DNA of 64,000 nt from Klebsiella huaxiensis (GTDB lineage Bacteria > Pseudomonadota > Gammaproteobacteria > Enterobacterales > Enterobacteriaceae): NCBI RefSeq assembly GCF_003261575.2, contig NZ_CP036175.1:5890001-5954000 (forward strand). The letters run 5' to 3'. The notes beneath the pieces were generated by a model. The model was not told where the DNA came from, searched no databases, and was given only the letters and a program-made list of their open reading frames with translations. The position numbers and the translations under genes were made by a program. Every line of letters begins with the position of its first letter. Within the stretch, counting starts at the first letter, position 1. Shown piece by piece: positions 33,297-42,802 of this stretch.

Positions 33297-35846
33297 TTAA
33301 GAGTAGTGCTGCAACATCGATGATGTCGCGGAATCCTCACCTGCAGCAAGGGTTGCAGCGGCAATCACCTGGCTGCGGAAGGGAATCACCTGTTCACGAC
33401 CATCAACATCAACAATCTGATAGAACTGCGGCAGGTTAAAGTTGATAAAGCTCGAACCGTAGGTAAAGCGGTCATGGGATGACGAGTAGAAGCGGCTGAC
33501 GTCGCGCACCAGCTCCTCTTTACTGCCTTCGCAATGATGATACACCTCGGCGCGGTTGCTCTCATCAAGGATATAGATGTTAAAGCCGTTATCGTTATCC
33601 GCATCTTCAAAGAAGAACTGAATAATCCCTTCGCTGGCAAAACCATCCACCACCTGCGGTAGCCTGACGTGGTTGGTTTCCACCTGCACCGACAGGCCGT
33701 GCAGTTTGTTATGTGAAATCGCACCGTAGAACTCAATAGCGTTCTCCAGCTTCTGCACCGAGACGTTAAGACGTTCGAAGAACAGGCCCCAGGTCTGCCC
33801 GGAAACGCGCAGCGCTTTAAAGCGGCCGGTATCCTGGCGGGTGCTGGAGAGACGCAGCTCGACGCATTCGGAAACCAGTTGCTGCACGCGAGTGCGGATT
33901 AACCCGCGCAGATGCTGGCTATAGCAGAACACTTCTACGCTGTCCGGCGGCGCGGCATCCTGATGCATTTTACCAAGAATGGTTTTCAGCGCTTCGATCA
34001 TCGCCTGCTCGCCGTTGAAGTGCAGCGTACGCACTTCGTTCCACGAGTTGCGATACAGCAGATCAACGCTGCCAATCAGACATTTTTGCTCTTCACCAAA
34101 GCTGAAAACGTCCAGCTTGCGGAAGTCAAAATGCACCACCTGATTTCGGAAGGCCGCCGTCGGGTCATATTCCAGGTTTACGATGATCGCCAGATGGCGA
34201 ATTTCGCACGGACTATACAGCGCTTTAGGCGTCGGAGACGGCAGGCGCAGCGGGAAGTGGTGCGATACGTCGGCAACCATTTCCTGCAATTTAGCCAGAT
34301 CGACAATGCCGTTGCCCTTAATAAACAGGCGAGTTCGTGACGTCAGCAGGCCGTTAAACCAGGCCCAGGCCACCAGCTTATTAAGATAACGGTTATATTC
34401 CAGCGGCTGATGGCTGATGATCGACTCCATATCCGGCGCGCGGTTATAGACATACCAACCGGTACGGTTGGCACGGCCCGGCGGCACATGGATAAAGGTC
34501 AGATTCGGCTCAGACAGATCCGGTGAAATTTGCGGGTTGACCAGGGTGACTTTCCCCGGCAGCGCTTCAAATGCAGCGTACAGCTTACGTGTCAGCACGC
34601 CAATATCCTGCGGGCTGGCGGAAACGCTCAGGTTATTGCGGCGCGCGAAGCGAATCAGATTGCGATAGCTTTGCATCATCGCATCAAGCAGCTCGTTGTG
34701 CGCCTTGCGTACTTCGTCGATCTTCCAGTTGGCCCGGTTGTCGAGCATCATCAGACGCTTTTCATCCCAGCCCCACTCTTTCACCAGATGGCTAACCACT
34801 TCACGGCGCCAGCCGACGCAGGCGCGCTCGCGGCTAAGCTTTTCGCACACTTTTAAATAGAAACATCGGCGCACCAGGTCGAGGCGCGTTTCGTCTTCAA
34901 TGGCTTGCAGATAGAGCGTCACGCGTTCCAGCATCATGCAGTACGGATCGAGACCAAACGAGACAATCTCACCGTCATGCAGGCGCTGTTTGATATCTTT
35001 CGCCAGCAGGCGGTTGTTCGGATATTCCCAGGAATAGGCTTCCAGCAGCAGCGTCTTCAGCACCGCTTTATACGGCGAGTCGATACTTTTGTAGAGCTGC
35101 CACAGGCTGGCACCGAAGTATTCTTCCGCCGACAGCGAACTCAGGCCGCCGAGATCCAGCCATTCGTTCGGCGTCAGGACCCCCTGCGAGTACAGCGACA
35201 TCACGTAATCATCGTAATGCTCTTCTTCATCGCACGGCACCATATTCCACAGAATACGTTTCCCGGCGAGACGCACAGCGGTACGGTAAAACTCATCCAG
35301 CAGCAGGATATGTTGGGTTGAACCGCAGTCTTCGCCGCCGAGGCTACCGCTTTCATTATGACGGAAGCGGTTTTCATCGATCAGGAAGAAGCTAACTTCA
35401 ACGCCCAACGATGCAGCCCAGCTTTCCAGCAGGCTGCATTTACGCTGTAACAGCTGACGCTCATCGGTATCCAGCCAGGCCTGATGACAAACCCAGATGT
35501 CGAGATCGGAAGAGCAGCTTTGGCCGACGGATGAAGTACTGCCCATGGAGTAAAGGCCGGTGATCGGCAGTTCGCCTTTCGGCGGCTCCTGCGTCAGCAT
35601 TCCACGGTGCAGTTCAAGCTCGTCAAGGTAGTGGCGTTGGGTTTCATCAGGCGTGTAGAGGCAAATGCCGCGGGGAACGTTACCGTCAAGGTAACCCGGC
35701 ATCAGCGGGTGATGATAATGTAGTAATGTCGGCAGTAGACTGTAAACCTGCTGGAAAGCGGGTCCCATGGCAGCAAGGGCGCGATCCACGCGCAATTGGT
35801 TGATGGCATCCAGTCTCTGTTTCAGTGTCTCAATATAGAGGTACAA
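33297..35846 (-). CDS. cyaA: Class I adenylate cyclase CyaA
   Basis: CyaA makes cAMP, the CRP co-activator, and is activated via phosphorylated EIIA-Glc. From the TTG at 35846 (LYLYIETLKQRLDAINQLRVDRA) it has 849 residues; E. coli cyaA also starts with TTG and has 848. The N-terminal catalytic half has the nucleotidyltransferase signature GSTSSVGQSCSSDLDIWVCH, and the C-terminal half is regulatory. A longer in-frame start at 35963 would read through the promoter region and is unlikely. The rare start limits translation. A CRP site in the promoter suggests feedback. Confidence 0.97.
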   Translation of the reverse strand: MYLYIETLKQRLDAINQLRVDRALAAMGPAFQQVYSLLPTLLHYHHPLMPGYLDGNVPRGICLYTPDETQRHYLDELELHRGMLTQEPPKGELPITGLYSMGSTSSVGQSCSSDLDIWVCHQAWLDTDERQLLQRKCSLLESWAASLGVEVSFFLIDENRFRHNESGSLGGEDCGSTQHILLLDEFYRTAVRLAGKRILWNMVPCDEEEHYDDYVMSLYSQGVLTPNEWLDLGGLSSLSAEEYFGASLWQLYKSIDSPYKAVLKTLLLEAYSWEYPNNRLLAKDIKQRLHDGEIVSFGLDPYCMMLERVTLYLQAIEDETRLDLVRRCFYLKVCEKLSRERACVGWRREVVSHLVKEWGWDEKRLMMLDNRANWKIDEVRKAHNELLDAMMQSYRNLIRFARRNNLSVSASPQDIGVLTRKLYAAFEALPGKVTLVNPQISPDLSEPNLTFIHVPPGRANRTGWYVYNRAPDMESIISHQPLEYNRYLNKLVAWAWFNGLLTSRTRLFIKGNGIVDLAKLQEMVADVSHHFPLRLPSPTPKALYSPCEIRHLAIIVNLEYDPTAAFRNQVVHFDFRKLDVFSFGEEQKCLIGSVDLLYRNSWNEVRTLHFNGEQAMIEALKTILGKMHQDAAPPDSVEVFCYSQHLRGLIRTRVQQLVSECVELRLSSTRQDTGRFKALRVSGQTWGLFFERLNVSVQKLENAIEFYGAISHNKLHGLSVQVETNHVRLPQVVDGFASEGIIQFFFEDADNDNGFNIYILDESNRAEVYHHCEGSKEELVRDVSRFYSSSHDRFTYGSSFINFNLPQFYQIVDVDGREQVIPFRSQVIAAATLAAGEDSATSSMLQHYS

Positions 35847-36193
35847 GACATATCGCCTGATGTTCAAAAACCCGACGTACAATAGTACGGAGAGTTTCAG
35901 TATTTCAACAAAAACCGTCACCATTCGTCGTCGGTGTGGTTGTGATGAACTGCTGACTGACAAATGGTTTAAAACGTGATCAATCTAACACCTTGCGGAT
36001 TGACCGTAAAGAAAGATGCGCTACATACAAGTGTAGCACCCTTTACTATGTGTAAATTCTTCACTACGTTTGCGGCAACCCGCAAACGCATGAAAGGCTA
36101 AAAAAGATGGCCGCGACCCTTATCCCCACAAAACTAACATCCCTAAGACAACAATGTTAGGATGGTTAGTGGTCGACTATGACGGTAACAAGC
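35847..36193. promoter_or_regulatory. Divergent cyaA-hemC control region
   Basis: These 347 bp hold no gene. They contain the cyaA CRP site, a perfect 9-bp hairpin CGTTTGCGG-CAAC-CCGCAAACG (36067-36088) and A/T-rich DNA leading to hemC. In E. coli several cyaA promoters and a hemC promoter lie here. I could not fix individual -10/-35 elements with confidence. Confidence 0.7.
35975..35990 (-). promoter_or_regulatory. CRP site of cyaA
   Basis: On the minus strand, TGTTA-GATTGA-TCACG has 4 of 5 matches in each CRP half-site, and nearly the same sequence (TGTTAAATTGATCACG) occurs at E. coli cyaA, where CRP-cAMP represses the main promoter. It lies about 130 bp upstream of the TTG start. Confidence 0.85.
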
Positions 36194-37135
36194 ATGTTAG
36201 ACAAAGTTTTGAGAATTGCCACACGGCAAAGCCCGCTTGCACTATGGCAGGCACATTATGTGAAAGAGCGCCTGGAGTCCTGTCATCCGGGGCTTTCCGT
36301 TGAACTGGTGCCGATGGTCACCCGCGGTGACGTGATCCTTGATACTCCCCTTGCAAAAGTGGGCGGTAAAGGTCTGTTTGTCAAAGAGCTGGAGCTGGCC
36401 ATGCTGGATGGTCGCGCCGATATCGCCGTCCATTCCATGAAAGACGTGCCGGTAGAATTCCCCGAAGGCCTGGGGTTGGTCACCATTTGCGAACGTGAAG
36501 ACCCGCGCGATGCCTTCGTCTCAAATCACTATGCGTCCATTGATGAACTGCCGCATGGCAGCATTGTTGGCACGTCAAGTTTACGCCGACAGTGCCAACT
36601 GGCCGCCGATCGTCCGGATCTGGTGATCCGCTCTCTGCGCGGTAACGTCGGCACACGCCTGGGTAAACTGGACAGCGGTGAGTATGATGCCATTATTCTT
36701 GCGGCGGCGGGACTTAAGCGCCTGAAGCTGGAAGCACGGATTCGCCAGCCGCTATCACCAGAGCAATCTCTGCCCGCAGTAGGTCAGGGCGCGGTCGGTA
36801 TCGAATGCCGTCTTGACGACGAGTGGACTAAAGCGCTGCTGGCCCCACTGAACCATATGGAAACGGCCATACGCGTGCGCGCCGAACGGGCGATGAACAC
36901 CCGTCTTGAAGGCGGCTGTCAGGTCCCAATCGGCAGCTATGCCGAACTGATCGACGGTGAGCTATGGCTGCGCGCGCTGGTTGGCGCGCCGGATGGCTCA
37001 CGGATGGTTCGCGGCGAGCGGCGTGGTCGCCCGGAAGATGCCGAAACGCTCGGCGTCTCCCTCGCCGAAGAACTTCTGGATAACGGCGCTCGCGACATTC
37101 TCGCCGTCGTCTATGCAGGAGAGGCCCCGCAATGA
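36194..37135 (+). CDS. hemC: Porphobilinogen deaminase HemC
   Basis: HemC joins four porphobilinogens into hydroxymethylbilane on a covalent dipyrromethane cofactor. From ATG 36194 (MLDKVLRIATRQSPLALWQA) it has 313 residues, as in E. coli. Visible are the substrate-site segments KGLFVKELE, HSMKDVP, GTSSLRRQCQL and RSLRGNVGTRL, and the cofactor Cys in LEGGCQVPIG. An ATG five codons earlier is possible. It overlaps hemD by four bases (ATGA). It is the first gene of hemCDXY. Confidence 0.97.
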   Translation: MLDKVLRIATRQSPLALWQAHYVKERLESCHPGLSVELVPMVTRGDVILDTPLAKVGGKGLFVKELELAMLDGRADIAVHSMKDVPVEFPEGLGLVTICEREDPRDAFVSNHYASIDELPHGSIVGTSSLRRQCQLAADRPDLVIRSLRGNVGTRLGKLDSGEYDAIILAAAGLKRLKLEARIRQPLSPEQSLPAVGQGAVGIECRLDDEWTKALLAPLNHMETAIRVRAERAMNTRLEGGCQVPIGSYAELIDGELWLRALVGAPDGSRMVRGERRGRPEDAETLGVSLAEELLDNGARDILAVVYAGEAPQ

Positions 37136-37872
37136 GTATCCTGGTCACCCGTCCGCTGCCGCAAGGCGAAGAGTTAGTCAGCCGCCTGCGCGCGCTGGGA
37201 CGCGTGGCCTGGAGCTTTCCGCTCATTGAATTTACTCCGGGCCGTCAGCTTCAGGAGCTGGGCGGCCAGCTGGCAGGCCTCAAGGCGGGTGATTTACTCT
37301 TCGCGCTATCGCAGCACGCCGTTGAGTTTGCCCACGCTCGCCTCCAGCAACAGCGACTGCACTGGCCCTCTGCGCCTGATTATTTTGCGATTGGCCGTAC
37401 CACCGCGCTGGCCCTACACAAAGTCAGCAGTCATGATGTTCGCTATCCGTTAGATCGGGAAATCAGCGAAGTCTTGCTACAATTACCTGAATTACAAAAC
37501 ATTGCGGGGAAAAGGGCGCTCATCCTGCGCGGTAACGGTGGGCGAGAATTACTCGGTGACACACTCCGTGAACGCGGTGCCGATGTCACTTTTTGTGAAT
37601 GTTATCAACGTAGTGCAAGGCACTATGATGGCGCAGAAGAAGCAATGCGCTGGCAGTCTCGTGGGGTCTCGACGCTGGTGATTACCAGCGGCGAGATGCT
37701 GCAACAGCTCTGGACGTTAATACCGCAGTGGTACCGCGAACATTGGCTCCTGAGCTGTCGCATTTTAGTTGTCAGTGAACGTCTGGCCGAACAAGCCAGG
37801 GAATTGGGCTGGCAGGATATCCAGGTTGCCGATAGCGCCGACAACGATGCGCTGCTACGCGCATTACAATAA
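37132..37872 (+). CDS. hemD: Uroporphyrinogen-III synthase HemD
   Basis: HemD cyclises hydroxymethylbilane to uroporphyrinogen III, inverting ring D. It has 246 residues, as in E. coli. The sequence is weakly conserved in this family, but the start MSILVTRPLPQGEELVSRLRALG, the centre KRALILRGNGGRELLGDTLRERGADV and the late VITSGEMLQQLW segment are typical of the two-domain fold. Overlap with hemC suggests coupled translation. Confidence 0.96.
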   Translation: MSILVTRPLPQGEELVSRLRALGRVAWSFPLIEFTPGRQLQELGGQLAGLKAGDLLFALSQHAVEFAHARLQQQRLHWPSAPDYFAIGRTTALALHKVSSHDVRYPLDREISEVLLQLPELQNIAGKRALILRGNGGRELLGDTLRERGADVTFCECYQRSARHYDGAEEAMRWQSRGVSTLVITSGEMLQQLWTLIPQWYREHWLLSCRILVVSERLAEQARELGWQDIQVADSADNDALLRALQ

Positions 37873-37893
37873 CTCTCAACATTGGAAGCCATA

Positions 37894-39090
37894 ATGACGG
37901 AACAACAGAATCAATCCGCCGTGGTTGAAGAGACCAGGGAGGCCGTGGAAAAAACACCACAGCCAGAAAAGAATAATGTAGAAAAGAAAAACGGCGGCAG
38001 TAAAACCAGTCTCGCCCTGAGCGCAATAGCCATTGCTATCGCCCTCGCCGCTGGCGTAGGTCTTTACGGCCTCACGAAAACTCAGGCAACCCGTCAGAGC
38101 GAAACCAGCGCCGAGCTATCCAGCCAGATCGCCACACTGCAAAAAGCGCAGGAAAGCCAAAAAAGCGAACTCGAAGGCATTATTAAGCAGCAAACCGACC
38201 AGTTGACGGAAGCCCAGCGCCAACAAGATTCGCTAACGAAGAAGCTTGAAGAGGTACAGGAAAAAGTTGCCATTATCTCCGGTAGCGACGCCAAAACCTG
38301 GCTACTCGCACAGGCTGATTTTCTGGTAAAGCTAGCCGGGCGTAAGCTGTGGAGCGACCAGGACGTGACGACCGCTGCCGCGCTGCTGAAAAGCGCCGAC
38401 GCCAGCCTTGCGGATATGAACGATCCGAGCCTGATTAGCGCCCGTCGCGCCATCACTGACGATATCGCCTCGCTTTCCGCCGTGAGTCAGGTGGACTATG
38501 ACGGCATCATCCTGAAGGTTAACCAGCTCGCCAACCAGATTGATAATTTACGTCTGGCGGACAATAACGACGATGACTCCCCGATGGATTCTGATAGCGA
38601 CGAACTATCCAGCTCCATTAAGGAGTGGCGGGTGAACCTGCAAAAAAGCTGGCAGAACTTTATGGACAGCTTTATTACCGTTCGCCGCCGTGACGAAACA
38701 GCGGTTCCGTTGCTGGCTCCAAACCAGGACGTCTACCTGCGCGAAAATATTCGTTCCCGCCTGTTAGTTGCGGCACAGGCCGTACCACGTCATCAGGAAG
38801 AGACCTATAAACAGGCTCTGGATAACGTCTCTACCTGGGTTCGTGCCTACTACGACACCGAAGATGCGACCACTAAAGCCTTCCTTGAGGATGTGGACAA
38901 GCTCAGTCAGCAAAGCATCACTATGAACGTACCGGAAACCCTGCAGAGCCAGGGCCTGCTTGAAAAACTCATGCAGACGCGGGTACGTAATCTGATGACG
39001 CAACCGGCTGAAACACAGACCAGCGCTCCGGCGCCTGCTGTTCCTGCGCCTGTAGCCCCCGCGCCAACGCCTGCGCCACAAGGAGAGTAA
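37894..39090 (+). CDS. hemX: Inner-membrane protein HemX
   Basis: HemX is a single-pass membrane protein of unclear role, often labelled a uroporphyrinogen-III C-methyltransferase without the methyltransferase motifs. From ATG 37894 it has 398 residues: a charged cytoplasmic start, one membrane helix (SLALSAIAIAIALAAGVGLYG), a long coiled coil (about 60-125, Gln/Lys/Glu rich), a conserved domain (GSDAKTWLLAQADFLVKLAGRKLW) and a Pro/Ala-rich tail (APAPAVPAPVAPAPTPAP). It lies 21 nt after hemD and 3 nt before hemY. Confidence 0.93.
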   Translation: MTEQQNQSAVVEETREAVEKTPQPEKNNVEKKNGGSKTSLALSAIAIAIALAAGVGLYGLTKTQATRQSETSAELSSQIATLQKAQESQKSELEGIIKQQTDQLTEAQRQQDSLTKKLEEVQEKVAIISGSDAKTWLLAQADFLVKLAGRKLWSDQDVTTAAALLKSADASLADMNDPSLISARRAITDDIASLSAVSQVDYDGIILKVNQLANQIDNLRLADNNDDDSPMDSDSDELSSSIKEWRVNLQKSWQNFMDSFITVRRRDETAVPLLAPNQDVYLRENIRSRLLVAAQAVPRHQEETYKQALDNVSTWVRAYYDTEDATTKAFLEDVDKLSQQSITMNVPETLQSQGLLEKLMQTRVRNLMTQPAETQTSAPAPAVPAPVAPAPTPAPQGE

Positions 39091-39093
39091 CGC

Positions 39094-40290
39094 ATGTTGA
39101 AAATTCTCTTACTCTTCGCGCTGCTGATTGCTGGGATCGTTGTCGGCCCGATGATCGCCGGTCATCAAGGCTACGTTCTGATCCAGACCGATAACTACAA
39201 CATTGAAACCAGCGTCACCGGGTTAGCGATCATTCTGATCCTCACCATGGTGGTCCTGTTTGCGATTGAATGGCTGCTGCGGCGTATTTTCCGCACCGGC
39301 GCGCATACCCGCGGCTGGTTCGTTGGCCGTAAACGCCGTCGTGCCCGCAAGCAAACCGAACAGGCGTTGCTGAAGCTGGCGGAAGGTGATTACCAGCAGG
39401 TTGAGAAGCTGATGGCGAAAAATGCCGATCACGCGGAGCAGCCGGTAGTGAATTACCTGCTGGCGGCGGAAGCGGCCCAGCAGCGTGGGGATGAAGCCCG
39501 CGCTAACCAGCATCTGGAGCGCGCGACCGAACTGGCAGGTGACGATCTGATCCCGGTAGAAATCACTCGCGTACGTCTGCAGCTGGCGCGTAATGAAAAT
39601 CACGCTGCCCGCCACGGTATCGACAAACTGCTGGAGATCACCCCGCGTCATCCTGAAGTTCTTCGCCTTGCCGAGCAGGCCTATATCCGTACCGGGGCCT
39701 GGAATTCGCTGTTGGATATCATTCCGTCAATGGCGAAAGCCAACGTCAGCGATGAAGAGCATCGCGCCGAGCTGGAACAGCTTGCGTGGATTGGTCTGAT
39801 GGATAAAGCGCTGGCCGACGGCGGCAGCGAAGGGTTGCGCGACTGGTGGAAAAGCCAGAGTCGTAAAACTCGTAGCCACGTGGCTCTACAGGTGGCCATG
39901 GCGAATCGCCTTATCGAAAGCGACGACCATGATACCGCCCAGCAGATTATTATTGATGGTCTGAAAAAGCACTACGACGACCGTCTGGTGATGCCGATTC
40001 CGCGGCTGAAAACCAATAATCCGGAACAGCTGGAGAAGGTGCTGCGCCAGCAGCTTAAAACGGTCGGCGACCGCCCGCTGCTGTGGAGCACGCTGGGGCA
40101 GTCGTTAATGCGCCACGGTGAGTGGCAGGAAGCCAGCATTGCGTTCCGCGCCGCGCTCAAGCAGCGTCCGGATGCGTTTGATTACGCGTGGTTGGCCGAT
40201 ACCCTTGACCGCCTGCATCAGCCGGAAGAAGCGGCAACCATGCGCCGTGACGGCCTGCTGTTGACCCTGCAAAACAACCCGCAGCAGTAA
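39094..40290 (+). CDS. hemY: HemY, TPR-containing inner-membrane protein
   Basis: HemY of proteobacteria (distinct from the Bacillus oxidase of that name) is a 398-residue protein with two N-terminal membrane helices (ILLLFALLIAGIVVGPMIAG and the stretch VTGLAIILILTMVVLFAIEWLL) and a C-terminal domain of TPR repeats (NYLLAAEAAQQRGDEARANQHLERA, EASIAFRAALKQRPDAFDYAWLADTL). It is needed for normal haem and cytochrome levels; its exact role is not settled. It is the last gene of hemCDXY. Confidence 0.95.
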   Translation: MLKILLLFALLIAGIVVGPMIAGHQGYVLIQTDNYNIETSVTGLAIILILTMVVLFAIEWLLRRIFRTGAHTRGWFVGRKRRRARKQTEQALLKLAEGDYQQVEKLMAKNADHAEQPVVNYLLAAEAAQQRGDEARANQHLERATELAGDDLIPVEITRVRLQLARNENHAARHGIDKLLEITPRHPEVLRLAEQAYIRTGAWNSLLDIIPSMAKANVSDEEHRAELEQLAWIGLMDKALADGGSEGLRDWWKSQSRKTRSHVALQVAMANRLIESDDHDTAQQIIIDGLKKHYDDRLVMPIPRLKTNNPEQLEKVLRQQLKTVGDRPLLWSTLGQSLMRHGEWQEASIAFRAALKQRPDAFDYAWLADTLDRLHQPEEAATMRRDGLLLTLQNNPQQ

Positions 40291-40368
40291 GCACGATCTT
40301 CACTATCGCCTCCATCGGGGGCGATAGCACTCCCCTTCAGCAAATGCTTCACACACCCAAATAAAAAA

Positions 40369-40396
40369 ACGCCTGCTCTGAAACCAGGGCAGGCGT
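40369..40396. terminator. Terminator hairpin downstream of hemY
   Basis: ACGCCTGCTCTG-AAAC-CAGGGCAGGCGT pairs over 12 bp with a single G-T. A run of A residues precedes it, so the U-tract is on the minus strand; on the plus strand TTAAAAC follows. It probably ends hemY transcripts and blocks read-through from the tRNA side. A weaker stem (CTATCGCC / GGCGATAG, 40303-40327) lies just after the hemY stop. Confidence 0.7.
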
Positions 40397-40465
40397 TAAA
40401 ACAGGTCTGTTTGACAACAAATTGGGTGCTTCACTCAACGTAGTGTCCATGGTGTTTGATGAGGC

Positions 40466-40592
40466 TATATGCTTCATCCTTCACGTTGTCTCTTCGTTGG
40501 CTGCACACGCTCACCCTAGTCACTTACCTTTGTAAGCTCCTGGGGATTCCCGTGCTGGCCGTCTCGACACATCATGAATGATTTAGCATATA
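40466..40592. repeat. ERIC element (127 bp)
   Basis: This full-length enterobacterial repetitive intergenic consensus is bounded by TATATGC and GCATATA. It carries the diagnostic inner blocks GTTGGCTGCA, CGCTCACC-TAGTCACTTAC and TGTAAGCTCCTGGGGATTC. The 127-bp length equals the classic ERIC. It lies between hemY and the tRNA operon. The stretch from here to 40848 shows nothing else I can name. Confidence 0.95.
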
Positions 40593-40848
40593 AAATGCGA
40601 CATCTGTCAGTGGACGATAAGCACCGTAAACGGCTCTGCATCATTCCTGGGTTTATGAGGCACTAAGGCGAACATAAGAGATGGAATGAGCATCTACCCG
40701 TTTATTATCGCACAGGATCTACGGAAATTGCATCTATGAGAGTAATGAATTGGGAGTATTCCGCATAATAAATCGCGTCGCAATCAGCGAGATATTTTTA
40801 GGGAGATCATGGGGATAAGAGAGTTTTTGGCAAATTCAGAAAACAAAA

Positions 40849-40868
40849 AACCCCGCCGAAGCGGGGTT
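40849..40868 (-). terminator. tRNA operon terminator
   Basis: Minus-strand AACCCCGC-TTCG-GCGGGGTT is followed by a T-rich tail (TTTTGTTTT). It lies 6 bp after the end of the proline tRNA and is a strong intrinsic terminator with a UUCG tetraloop. Confidence 0.95.
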
Positions 40869-40874
40869 CAAAAT

Positions 40875-40951
40875 TGGTCGGCGAGAGAGGATTCGAACCT
40901 CCGACCCACTGGTCCCAAACCAGTTGCGCTACCAAGCTGCGCTACTCGCCG
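40875..40951 (-). tRNA. proM: tRNA-Pro (UGG)
   Basis: 77 nt with an encoded CCA. The acceptor stem CGGCGAG pairs with CTCGCCG, the anticodon loop reads TTTGGGA with anticodon TGG, and the T-loop is GTTCGAATC. It is the last gene of the four-tRNA operon, matching E. coli proM. Confidence 0.97.
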
Positions 40952-40996
40952 ATGTACTGCTTTTTTGAATTTTTAGTTCAATTCTTTATAAAGTCG

Positions 40997-41083
40997 TGGT
41001 GCGAAGGGAGGGACTTGAACCCTCACGTCCGTAAGAACACTAACACCTGAAGCTAGCGCGTCTACCAATTCCGCCACCATCGC
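40997..41083 (-). tRNA. leuT: tRNA-Leu (CAG)
   Basis: 87 nt including CCA. The acceptor stem is GCGATGG..., the anticodon is CAG in CTTCAGGT, and the long variable arm (TGTTCTTACGGACG) is typical of class II leucine tRNAs. The T-loop is GTTCAAGTC. It is the third gene of the operon, matching E. coli leuT. Confidence 0.97.
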
Positions 41084-41105
41084 ATGTTCACAACTTTCTA
41101 AATAA

Positions 41106-41182
41106 TGGGGTGGCTAATGGGATTCGAACCCACGACAACTGGAATCACAATCCAGGGCTCTACCAACTGAGCTATAGCCACC
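41106..41182 (-). tRNA. hisR: tRNA-His (GUG)
   Basis: 77 nt including CCA. The 5' end GGTGGCTATAGC carries the extra G typical of histidine tRNA, the anticodon is GTG in ATTGTGAT, and the T-loop is GTTCGAATC. It is the second gene of the operon. Confidence 0.97.
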
Positions 41183-41237
41183 ACTACAAATCTTTTTACG
41201 CGGTCTTATAACCACCGCAGCTCCAGCACCGGGTAAA

Positions 41238-41314
<77 letters not shown>

Positions 41315-41335
41315 TTAGCGCCGTTGCGGGGTCGG

Positions 41336-41364
41336 ATATTACGGACTTCCTACCCCGCTGTCTA
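41336..41364 (-). promoter_or_regulatory. Promoter of the argX-hisR-leuT-proM operon
   Basis: Minus-strand TAGACA (41359-41364), a 17-bp spacer and TAATAT (41336-41341) are followed by the GC-rich discriminator CCGACCCCGC. This layout is typical of stable-RNA promoters under growth-rate and stringent (ppGpp/DksA) control. Confidence 0.88.
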
Positions 41365-41416
41365 GTGCCTTTTTAAAGAAAATTACCGTTTGCTCATGCT
41401 TTGTGCATTTTGTCGC

Positions 41417-42802
41417 TTATTCCGCCACATTATCCACATTTCCGCGTCGACCAAGGCCAAAAACCTTATAAATGAGCGTGACAGCCGCCAGGAAAATAAT
41501 CCCGACGAAGAGCGACATGCGGGTATCGTCATTAAATCCCATACCTATCAGCACGCAAATCAGGAATGCCATGGTTAAATAGTTCGCCCACGGGAACAGC
41601 AGCGAGCGGAAAGGATGGCTGGCCATTGCTTCTTTGTGTACAAGACGAAAACGCAGCTGGCTAATCAGAATCACAAACCACGGCACCATGCCCGGCAGCA
41701 CGCTGGCGCTGTAGACATAGACGAAGACCCGCTGTGGATTAGGGATGACATAGTTGAGGCAAGAACCAACTAACAGAATCAGTATCGACAGCGCAACACC
41801 CACCGCCGGCACGCCATTACGCGAGACTTTAGCGATCGCCACTGGCAACTGGCGATTTCTTGCCAGCGCATAAAGCATACGCCCACAGCTGTACATACCG
41901 CTGTTACAGCCGGAAAGCGCTGCCGTCAGCACCACAAAGTTAATAATTCCCGCCGCTGCGGTAATGCCGATTTTGGCAAAGGTCAGCACAAACGGACTGC
42001 CGTTGGAGCCAATCTGATCCCACGGGAAAATAGTCACAATAACGAAAATCGCACCGACGTAGAAAATCAGGATACGCCACAGCACCTTCCCTACCGCGCT
42101 GCGCAGAGTGACCTGCGGGTTCTTCGCTTCACCGGCAGTAATACCGATAAGTTCAACACCCTGGTAGGAGGCGACCACAATACACAGCGCCGTCAGGAAG
42201 CCTTTCCAGCCACCAGCAAAAAAGCCGCCATGCTCGGTCAGGTTCCCAAAGCCAATGGAGTGTCCGCCGTTGCCAAAGCCAAAGAAAATGACGCCCAGCC
42301 CAACCACAATCATCACGATAATGGTGGTGACTTTAATCATCGCGAACCAGAATTCGATTTCACCATATAGCCGCACCGCCGCCAGGTTCGCCAGCGCCAC
42401 CAGCCCAACGGCAATCAGCGCCGGTATCCACTGCGCCATATCCGGGAACCAAAACTGGACGTAAACCCCGATAGCGGTAATTTCCGATATCCCGACCGCC
42501 ATCCACATAAACCAGTAGGACCAGGCGGTGAGATAGCCGAAAAACGGGCTCATATAGCGATGTGCGTAAACGGCGAACGAGCCGGTTACCGGTTCGAGGA
42601 ACAGCATTTCACCCATCGAACGCATGATAAAGAAGACAAAAAGCCCTGCGATAATATACGCCAACAGGACCGACGGACCGGCCCACTTCAGCGTACTTGC
42701 CGCTCCCATAAATAAACCCACGCCAATCGTGCCGCCAAGGGCGATTAGCTCAATATGCCGCGCCTCCAGTCCTCGCTGAAGTTCCGCTTTTTTCTCAGTC
42801 AT
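41417..42802 (-). CDS. yifK: Threonine/serine permease YifK (ThrP), APC family
   Basis: This 461-residue amino-acid/H+ symporter with twelve membrane segments equals E. coli YifK in length. The family block LQRGLEARHIELIALGGTIGVGLFMGA starts the first helix, with ASYQGVELIGITAGEAKNP in the middle. The E. coli and Salmonella homologue imports threonine and serine and is repressed by Lrp and the small RNA GcvB. The leader just upstream of the AAGAGG ribosome site is A/C-rich (CAAACACAA), a good GcvB target. The 241-bp gap to wecG holds its promoter region; I see no other gene there. Confidence 0.96.
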   Translation of the reverse strand: MTEKKAELQRGLEARHIELIALGGTIGVGLFMGAASTLKWAGPSVLLAYIIAGLFVFFIMRSMGEMLFLEPVTGSFAVYAHRYMSPFFGYLTAWSYWFMWMAVGISEITAIGVYVQFWFPDMAQWIPALIAVGLVALANLAAVRLYGEIEFWFAMIKVTTIIVMIVVGLGVIFFGFGNGGHSIGFGNLTEHGGFFAGGWKGFLTALCIVVASYQGVELIGITAGEAKNPQVTLRSAVGKVLWRILIFYVGAIFVIVTIFPWDQIGSNGSPFVLTFAKIGITAAAGIINFVVLTAALSGCNSGMYSCGRMLYALARNRQLPVAIAKVSRNGVPAVGVALSILILLVGSCLNYVIPNPQRVFVYVYSASVLPGMVPWFVILISQLRFRLVHKEAMASHPFRSLLFPWANYLTMAFLICVLIGMGFNDDTRMSLFVGIIFLAAVTLIYKVFGLGRRGNVDNVAE

